Below are positions 7,451-11,635 of a DNA stretch of 11,635 nucleotides, in pieces; the stretch's first letter is position 1, and the number at the start of each line of letters is the position of its first letter. The notes below the pieces were generated by a model. The model saw only the letters and a list, made by a program, of their open reading frames with translations. It was not told where the DNA came from and did no database searches. Source of the stretch: an uncultured Patescibacteria group bacterium (GTDB taxonomy: Bacteria > Patescibacteriota > Microgenomatia > UBA1406 > GWC2-37-13); NCBI GenBank assembly GCA_938010745.1, contig CALLVF010000035.1, positions 1-11,635 of the forward strand, given 5' to 3'. A program made the position numbers and the translations under genes.

Positions 7451-7480
7451 ATTATAGTAAACAATCGTTCACTTTGTCAA
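7451..7480 (-). promoter_or_regulatory. Predicted lexA promoter
   Basis: On the minus strand a perfect TTGACA (7475-7480) and a perfect TATAAT (7451-7456) are separated by 18 bases. The ATG begins 7 bases after the -10 box, so a start at the usual +1 distance would give a leaderless or nearly leaderless mRNA. No ribosome binding site is present. Confidence 0.75.
7457..7472 (-). promoter_or_regulatory. Candidate LexA operator (SOS box) filling the lexA promoter spacer
   Basis: The minus strand reads GTGAACGATTGTTTAC, an imperfect 16-bp palindrome with GTGAAC and GTTTAC arms around GATT. It matches the Gram-positive type LexA/DinR box GAAC-N4-GTTC at 7 of 8 fixed bases. It lies exactly between the -35 and -10 boxes, where bound repressor would block RNA polymerase. 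Autoregulation is inferred. Confidence 0.6.
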
Positions 7481-7782
7481 GAGGAATAAGTACTAACATC
7501 TAACTTTCAAACTTCATCATGTCTAGGTAAAAAGTGGAACGTATAACGCATATAATTCCTAATTTATAACTTTTAACTGATAATATAGAGTATTCCAATA
7601 TTGAAGATTGAATTTTTAATTGTAATTTTTAACTTTTGATTTTAAACTTTTAATTTTAGGCTTTTAATTTTAATAATGAATTTCTATTTTGTATTTACTA
7701 ATAATTACTTCCAACCATAAAAATTTTTTAATTTCCAATCTTTTTAGGAAAAAGTTGTGGTTGTCAAAGAAAAAATTAAAAA
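7481..7782. other. Non-coding AT-rich spacer between lexA and the MscS gene
   Basis: About 300 bases between two divergent genes hold no plausible protein or structured RNA that I can see. Runs of the type TTTTAAYTTT are frequent, and part of it forms the 14-bp tandem repeat noted separately. The nearest regulatory elements are the lexA and mscS promoters at its two ends. Confidence 0.6.
7632..7673. repeat. 14-bp tandem repeat, three copies
   Basis: Three consecutive 14-base units (7632-7645, 7646-7659, 7660-7673) follow the pattern RCTTTTRATTTTAR with one or two differences between copies. Degenerate pieces of the same pattern continue upstream to about 7608. It is non-coding and may be a slippage product; no function is evident. 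Confidence 0.7.
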
Positions 7783-7811
7783 TTGTTAAATATAAAAATT
7801 AAGGTTATAAT
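7783..7811 (+). promoter_or_regulatory. Predicted promoter of the MscS-family gene
   Basis: TTGTTA (7783-7788) and a perfect TATAAT (7806-7811) are separated by 17 bases. The ATG at 7818 begins 6 bases after the -10 box, again predicting a leaderless mRNA. In such AT-rich DNA the -35 match alone would be weak; the spacing and the shared layout with lexA and clp raise confidence. Confidence 0.55.
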
Positions 7812-7817
7812 ATCTAT

Positions 7818-8321
7818 ATGTCATCATTTGAATTTGAAGAATTTTTTTATCGATTAATACTTTCATTGCTGCTTATTTTTTCTTACTTTTTCCTGTCAAA
7901 ATTTGTTAAAAGAAATATTGATAAATTTTTTATAATTGGTCAGAAAAAAATTGTTAAAAGAATAAAAACTGTTCGTTTTTTCACTCAAAGTATCTTTGAT
8001 AGTGTTGTGTTAATTTCTATTTTGCTAATTATTTTCTCAATTTGGGGTTTCAACATTACTCCTTTTCTAACTGGAGCGGGGATTTTTGGTTTAGCAATAA
8101 CTTTTGGCGGTCAGAATTTGATTAAAGATTTAATATCTGGTTTTTTTATTTTATGGGAAAATCAATTTAATGTTGGGGATAGAGTTAAAATTGGTAATTT
8201 TGAGGGTGAGGTTTATAAGATGACAATGAGAATGACAGTTTTAAGAGATGATAAAGAAAATTTAATCTATATTCCTAACTCTCAAATTAACTCTGTAGTT
8301 AAGCTAAAAAAAAGAACGTAA
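7818..8321 (+). CDS. Minimal MscS-type small-conductance mechanosensitive channel
   Basis: MscS channels open under membrane tension to release osmolytes during hypo-osmotic shock. This 167-residue protein has three membrane helices (about 11-29, 58-77 and a pore-lining helix 82-112) followed by the MscS beta domain (118-166). The pore helix GAGIFGLAITFGGQNLIKDL shows the Gly/Ala-packing pattern of MscS TM3. NVGDRVKIGNFEGEV and YIPNSQI are the hallmark motifs after it. The protein stops right after the beta domain, so the C-terminal alpha/beta cage domain of E. coli MscS (286 residues) is missing. No continuing frame is visible past the stop, so this looks like a genuinely short form and not a recent truncation. 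It is convergent with fusA. Confidence 0.88.
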   Translation: MSSFEFEEFFYRLILSLLLIFSYFFLSKFVKRNIDKFFIIGQKKIVKRIKTVRFFTQSIFDSVVLISILLIIFSIWGFNITPFLTGAGIFGLAITFGGQNLIKDLISGFFILWENQFNVGDRVKIGNFEGEVYKMTMRMTVLRDDKENLIYIPNSQINSVVKLKKRT

Positions 8322-8478
8322 AGACAAATTATTCTTTATTTTTCTAATGCTAACTTTTTTAAGTTTAAATTTTACATATTATTTTAGGAGTTTTTAGTAG
8401 ATATATAATCTTCTTTAACTAAAGGTTGCCGTTTAGCTTGGAAAATAAAAAGAAATTATATAATAATACTTTATAAAA

Positions 8479-10572
8479 TTATTTATTCTGCATTGCTTGA
8501 ATAATATTTTGAGGAACTTCCTCATAATGAGAGGGTTCCATATAGAAAAAACCCCTACCTTCAGTTAAGGAGCGAAGGACAGTGGCATACCCTGAAAGCT
8601 CTGCCAGTGGCACATATGCTTTTATGACTACTGCTTTTGCTTTTTTTTCTGTCCCTAAAATTTTTCCTCTTTTTGAAGAAATATCACCGATAACTGTTCC
8701 CATAAAATCTTCAGGTACTGTTACTTCTAGTTTCATAATTGGTTCAAGCAAAGTCAAATCGGCTTTTTTTGCTGCCTCTTGTAAGGCGATGGAGCCAGCG
8801 ATTTTGAAGGCAATATCTGAGGAGTCAACTTCATGATAGCTACCATCGTACAATGTTACCTGGATGTCAGTTAATGGATAACCTAAAAGAACTCCTTTTT
8901 CCATCGCTTCAATTACACCTTTTTCAACTGAGGGAATAAATTCAGAAGGAATTACCCCCCCTTTTATTTTATTAACAAATTTAAATCCCTCTCCACGTGT
9001 TAATGGTTCAATTTTAATAAGACAATGACCATATTGACCGTGGCCACCGGTTTGCCTAATATATTTTCCTTCAGCTTCAGCTGTCTTTGTGATTGTTTCT
9101 TTATAGGCTACTTGTGGTTTTCCTACAGTCACATTCATTCCCATCTCGCGTCTCATTCGATCAACTAAAATTTCAAGATGAAGTTCGCCCATTCCAGAGA
9201 TAATTGTTTGTCCTGTTTCATGATTTATTTTTACTTTAAAAGTGGGATCTTCTTCCGATAATCGCTGTAGGGTGTAAGATAGTTTTTCTTGATCTGCTTT
9301 AGTTTTTGGTTCAATAGCCAAAGAGATGACTGGTTCAGGGAATGATATTTTTTCAAGAAGAATTGGTTTTTGTTGGGTGGCTAAGCTATCACCAGTTCGT
9401 GTTTCTTTTGGCCCAACTAAAGCAACAATTTCACCTGCGAAAGCTTTATCGATTTCTTCTCTTTGATTAGCATGCATTAAAAGAATACGACTAACTCTTT
9501 CTTGTTTATCACGATTAACATTGTAGACATATGAACCTGAAGTTAAAGTACCTGAGTAAATTCGAGTATAAGTGAGTTTACCAACATGGGGATCAAGTTG
9601 AATTTTAAAAGCTAAAGCAGTAAACTCTTCTTCATTTGTAAGTTTTCTTGATTCTTCATTACTAGTTTTTGGATTAACTCCTTTAATTTCTTTAAGATCA
9701 ATAGGAGAAGGTAGGTAATCAACTATTGCATCAAGCAGTGGTTGAACTCCCTTGTTTCGAAGTGATGATCCGCAAAAAACTGGAATTAATTTATAGGAAA
9801 TAACTGCTTTACGTAAAGCTTTTTTCAGCTCATCGACAGATATTATTTCATTTTCTAAATATTTATGAAGAAGTGTGTCATCAGTTTCAGCAATTTGTTC
9901 AATAAGTTTTGCCCTCCAAATTTCAACTGTTTTTCTAATTTCTTCAGGTATTTCATTTTTAATTGTGTATTTAGTGCCTTGAGGATCTTGATCCCAAATG
10001 AGTGCTTTTAAATTAAGAAGATCAACAACACCTACAAATTCTTGTTCTTTGCCAATTGGGTAAACCATCACTGCTGGTTTAGCTCCTAATCTTTCCTCAA
10101 CTTCTTTAACAGTTGCTTCAAAATCCGCTCCTAACTTATCCATTTTATTGATAAAACAGATTCTTGGTACTCTGTACTTATCTGCCTGTCGCCAGACAGT
10201 CTCTGATTGACTTTGTACTCCTTCCTCAGCATCGAAAATAACCACTCCGCCATCTAAAACCCTTAAAGACCTTTCAACTTCTGCAGTAAAGTCTACATGA
10301 CCAGGAGTATCTATAATATTAATTCTTACTCCTTTCCAAAAGGTAGTGGTAGCGGCAGAGACGATGGTAATTCCTCTTTCTTTTTCCTGAGGCATCCAAT
10401 CCATTTGCGTTGTTCCTTCATCAATGTTGCCTAATTTATAAGTTCGACCGGTATAAAAGAGGATTCTTTCAGTAGTAGTGGTTTTACCTGAGTCAATATG
10501 GGCAATAATGCCAACATTGCGAATTTTGTCTAAATCTACCAGACGGTTTTTAGTAATTATATTTTGAGCCAT
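8479..10572 (-). CDS. fusA: Translation elongation factor G
   Basis: EF-G is the GTPase that drives translocation of tRNA and mRNA on the ribosome and, with RRF, ribosome recycling. The 697 residues are full length. GTPase motifs seen are G1 AHIDSGKTT (24-32), G2 RGITI (66-70), G3 DTPGHVDF (88-95), G4 NKMD (142-145) and a G5-like GSSLRNKG near 270. Later segments such as GMGELHLEI, KPQVAYKETI and the QYGHC loop belong to domains III and IV, and the C-terminal ELSGYATVLRSLTEGRG region to domain V. G1 has Ser where most bacterial EF-G have Ala; this variant also occurs in mitochondrial EF-G. It is the last gene of the str cluster here, 40 bases after rpsG, and no tuf follows. No Shine-Dalgarno motif precedes the ATG. 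Confidence 0.97.
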   Translation of the reverse strand: MAQNIITKNRLVDLDKIRNVGIIAHIDSGKTTTTERILFYTGRTYKLGNIDEGTTQMDWMPQEKERGITIVSAATTTFWKGVRINIIDTPGHVDFTAEVERSLRVLDGGVVIFDAEEGVQSQSETVWRQADKYRVPRICFINKMDKLGADFEATVKEVEERLGAKPAVMVYPIGKEQEFVGVVDLLNLKALIWDQDPQGTKYTIKNEIPEEIRKTVEIWRAKLIEQIAETDDTLLHKYLENEIISVDELKKALRKAVISYKLIPVFCGSSLRNKGVQPLLDAIVDYLPSPIDLKEIKGVNPKTSNEESRKLTNEEEFTALAFKIQLDPHVGKLTYTRIYSGTLTSGSYVYNVNRDKQERVSRILLMHANQREEIDKAFAGEIVALVGPKETRTGDSLATQQKPILLEKISFPEPVISLAIEPKTKADQEKLSYTLQRLSEEDPTFKVKINHETGQTIISGMGELHLEILVDRMRREMGMNVTVGKPQVAYKETITKTAEAEGKYIRQTGGHGQYGHCLIKIEPLTRGEGFKFVNKIKGGVIPSEFIPSVEKGVIEAMEKGVLLGYPLTDIQVTLYDGSYHEVDSSDIAFKIAGSIALQEAAKKADLTLLEPIMKLEVTVPEDFMGTVIGDISSKRGKILGTEKKAKAVVIKAYVPLAELSGYATVLRSLTEGRGFFYMEPSHYEEVPQNIIQAMQNK

Positions 10573-10612
10573 AGATAATTTAGATTAAGATAATATATTT
10601 TTTCTTTGGGTT

Positions 10613-11086
10613 TCACCATCTAAGATGAGCAAAAGCTTTGTTGGATTCAGCCAATTTTTCTGTTTGTAATCTTTTAGTAACCGCTTCTCCTTGATTTCTT
10701 GAGGCATCTAAAATTTCCTGATAAAGTTTTTCCTCAAATTTATGGTATTGTTTGTTGGATCGTTTTTTAGCTGCCTCAATAATCCAATTCAGGGCCAAAT
10801 ATAATTTTCTTTGTCGTGATACTTCAACTGGAACAAGATAAGAAGCGCCACCTAATCGGCGCGGTTTAACCTCAAAAGTTGGAGCAACATTTGCTATTGC
10901 TTGATGAAGAATTTTAATTGGATCGGATGACTGATTTTTTAGTCTTTCCAATGCCTTATAGACAATTTTTTGAGCTATGGATTTTTTGCCATCAGTCATA
11001 ACGTAATTGATTAATTTAGCTACTTCCAGGCTATTATAAATTCTATCTGGTTTAATTGTCCTTTTTTTATAGGCGTGTCTGGGCAT
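10613..11086 (-). CDS. rpsG: 30S ribosomal protein uS7
   Basis: uS7 nucleates assembly of the 30S head by binding the 3' major domain of 16S rRNA and lines the E site. The 157 residues match the bacterial length. Diagnostic segments are the N-terminal MPRHAYKKR, the LINYVMTDGKKSIAQKIVY helix, the PTFEVKPRRLGGASYLVPVEV beta-arm region (about 69-89), and FAHLRW at the C-terminus. It lies between rpsL and fusA in the canonical str order. The 70-base gap after rpsL contains an inverted repeat, in the same intercistronic position where uS7 autoregulates the E. coli operon. Confidence 0.97.
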   Translation of the reverse strand: MPRHAYKKRTIKPDRIYNSLEVAKLINYVMTDGKKSIAQKIVYKALERLKNQSSDPIKILHQAIANVAPTFEVKPRRLGGASYLVPVEVSRQRKLYLALNWIIEAAKKRSNKQYHKFEEKLYQEILDASRNQGEAVTKRLQTEKLAESNKAFAHLRW

Positions 11087-11101
11087 ACTAATAAAATAAA
11101 A

Positions 11102-11141
11102 ATTTGAATTCTATAAATTACCTAAAAAAAGTAATTCAAAT
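11102..11141 (-). promoter_or_regulatory. Inverted repeat in the rpsL-rpsG gap
   Basis: A perfect 9-bp inverted repeat (ATTTGAATT at 11102-11110, AATTCAAAT at 11133-11141) encloses 22 bases. An alternative 6-bp hairpin (11116-11121 with 11131-11136) shares bases with it, so the two are mutually exclusive in RNA. The stems are AT-rich and could be chance. The position is suggestive of intercistronic control by uS7. Confidence 0.3.
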
Positions 11142-11156
11142 AAAAATTAGATTCAA

Positions 11157-11579
11157 CTAACTTGTTTTTAATTCAGAAACTTTTGTTCCGTACTTAGATC
11201 TAGAAGTTTTTCTACCAGTGACACCAGCTGCATCAAATTTCCCTCTAACAATATGATATTTAACTCCCGGTAAATCTTTAACTCTTCCTCCGCGAACTAA
11301 AACAATTGAATGCTCGGCAAGATTATGACCAATACCTTGAATATAAGCTGTGACTTCAATCTTATTAGATAGTCTTACTCTTGCTACTTTTCTTAGTGCG
11401 GAGTTTGGTTTTTTTGGTGTCATAGTTCTAACTACAGTGCAAACTCCTCTTTTTTGTGGGTTATTTAAAGAGATATATTTGCGTTTTATTGAATTAAAAT
11501 TTAGTTTAAGTGCGGCCGCTCTTGATTTTTTAAGCCGCTTTTTCCTTCCTTTCTTTACTAGTTGGTTGATTGTTGTCAT
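11157..11579 (-). CDS. rpsL: 30S ribosomal protein uS12
   Basis: uS12 sits at the decoding centre and helps monitor codon-anticodon pairing. The 140 residues include TTINQLVKKGR at the N-terminus, QKRGVCTVV (42-50), the decoding loop TPKKPNSALRK (54-64) and GGRVKDLPGVKYH (97-109). The lysines at 57 and 101, which match the positions altered in streptomycin-resistant mutants of other bacteria, are both Lys. Asp102 is the residue that is methylthiolated in many bacteria. Relative to the 124-residue E. coli protein, an extra ~14 residues lie at about 25-39. It is the first str-operon gene in the window, and the sequence ends 56 bases upstream, so an earlier gene cannot be excluded. Confidence 0.97.
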   Translation of the reverse strand: MTTINQLVKKGRKKRLKKSRAAALKLNFNSIKRKYISLNNPQKRGVCTVVRTMTPKKPNSALRKVARVRLSNKIEVTAYIQGIGHNLAEHSIVLVRGGRVKDLPGVKYHIVRGKFDAAGVTGRKTSRSKYGTKVSELKTS

Positions 11580-11635
11580 ATTTACTTAAAAAATTACCAT
11601 AATATTTTTCAATTAATTCTTTGGTTACCGGAATT
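11580..11635 (-). other. Upstream region of rpsL, cut by the window edge
   Basis: These 56 bases precede the rpsL ATG on the minus strand. A TATTAT that could be a -10 box occurs about 18 bases before the ATG, but no matching -35 hexamer is convincing and no Shine-Dalgarno motif is seen. The promoter of the str operon may lie further upstream, outside the window. Confidence 0.3.

Noticed and set aside
7444..7464. TTG start for lexA
   Set aside because: It would lie upstream of the expected transcription start, inside the promoter spacer, so it could not be on the mRNA made from that promoter.
8311..8337. AAAGAA/TTCTTT inverted repeat between mscS and fusA as a bidirectional terminator
   Set aside because: The stem is 6 bp with a single G/C pair and a 15-base loop, so it is too weak to claim although the position between convergent genes fits.
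8582..8836. Open frame on the plus strand inside fusA
   Set aside because: It is antisense to the conserved domain V region of EF-G and its translation resembles no protein; it is a shadow frame.

Overview
The window is AT-rich bacterial DNA with a compact housekeeping gene set. It most likely comes from a Candidate Phyla Radiation (Patescibacteria) genome, perhaps of the Microgenomates group. That placement is an inference from several traits: A/T-biased codons, small streamlined proteins, a small two-helix T4SS-pilin-like membrane protein, a short MscS, a proline/threonine-rich single-helix membrane protein, and an almost complete lack of Shine-Dalgarno sequences. A 16S rRNA or marker-gene tree would settle it.

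Layout. Positions 186-4701 (+) form a probable three-gene unit. First is a giant ClpC-like double AAA+ unfoldase (about 1286 residues once a one-base frameshift at 2378/2379 is repaired). It is followed 1 base later by a single-helix membrane protein with a Pro/Thr-rich tail, and then by a small pilin-like two-helix membrane protein. Next, pyrH (UMP kinase, -) and recF (+) are transcribed divergently from a 41-base gap. A tRNA-Ser(CGA) gene and lexA lie on the minus strand. lexA has a consensus-like promoter with a GAAC-N4-GTTT operator between its -35 and -10 boxes. A roughly 350-base non-coding AT-rich stretch with a short 14-bp tandem repeat precedes a minimal MscS-type channel (+). The right end is a str operon on the minus strand: rpsL, rpsG, fusA.

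The most unusual object is the Clp protein. Between sensor 1 (T-S-N) and the Arg-finger segment (F-R-P-E-L-I-N-R) of its second ATPase domain, where ClpC proteins carry the short ClpP-docking loop, it has an insertion of about 260 residues. This insertion is built from four divergent copies of a ~42-residue repeat that I do not recognise. The same protein has a C-terminal CxxC...CxxC zinc ribbon followed by an Asn/Gln-rich tail, and a ~115-residue low-complexity N-terminal extension. The single missing base falls in the Walker B motif of this domain; the open frame before and after it is otherwise intact.

A second theme is start-site architecture. The clp, lexA and mscS genes each have a recognisable -10 box only 6-7 bases before the ATG, which predicts leaderless mRNAs. 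pyrH has a -10 box 13 bases before its ATG and no ribosome binding site.
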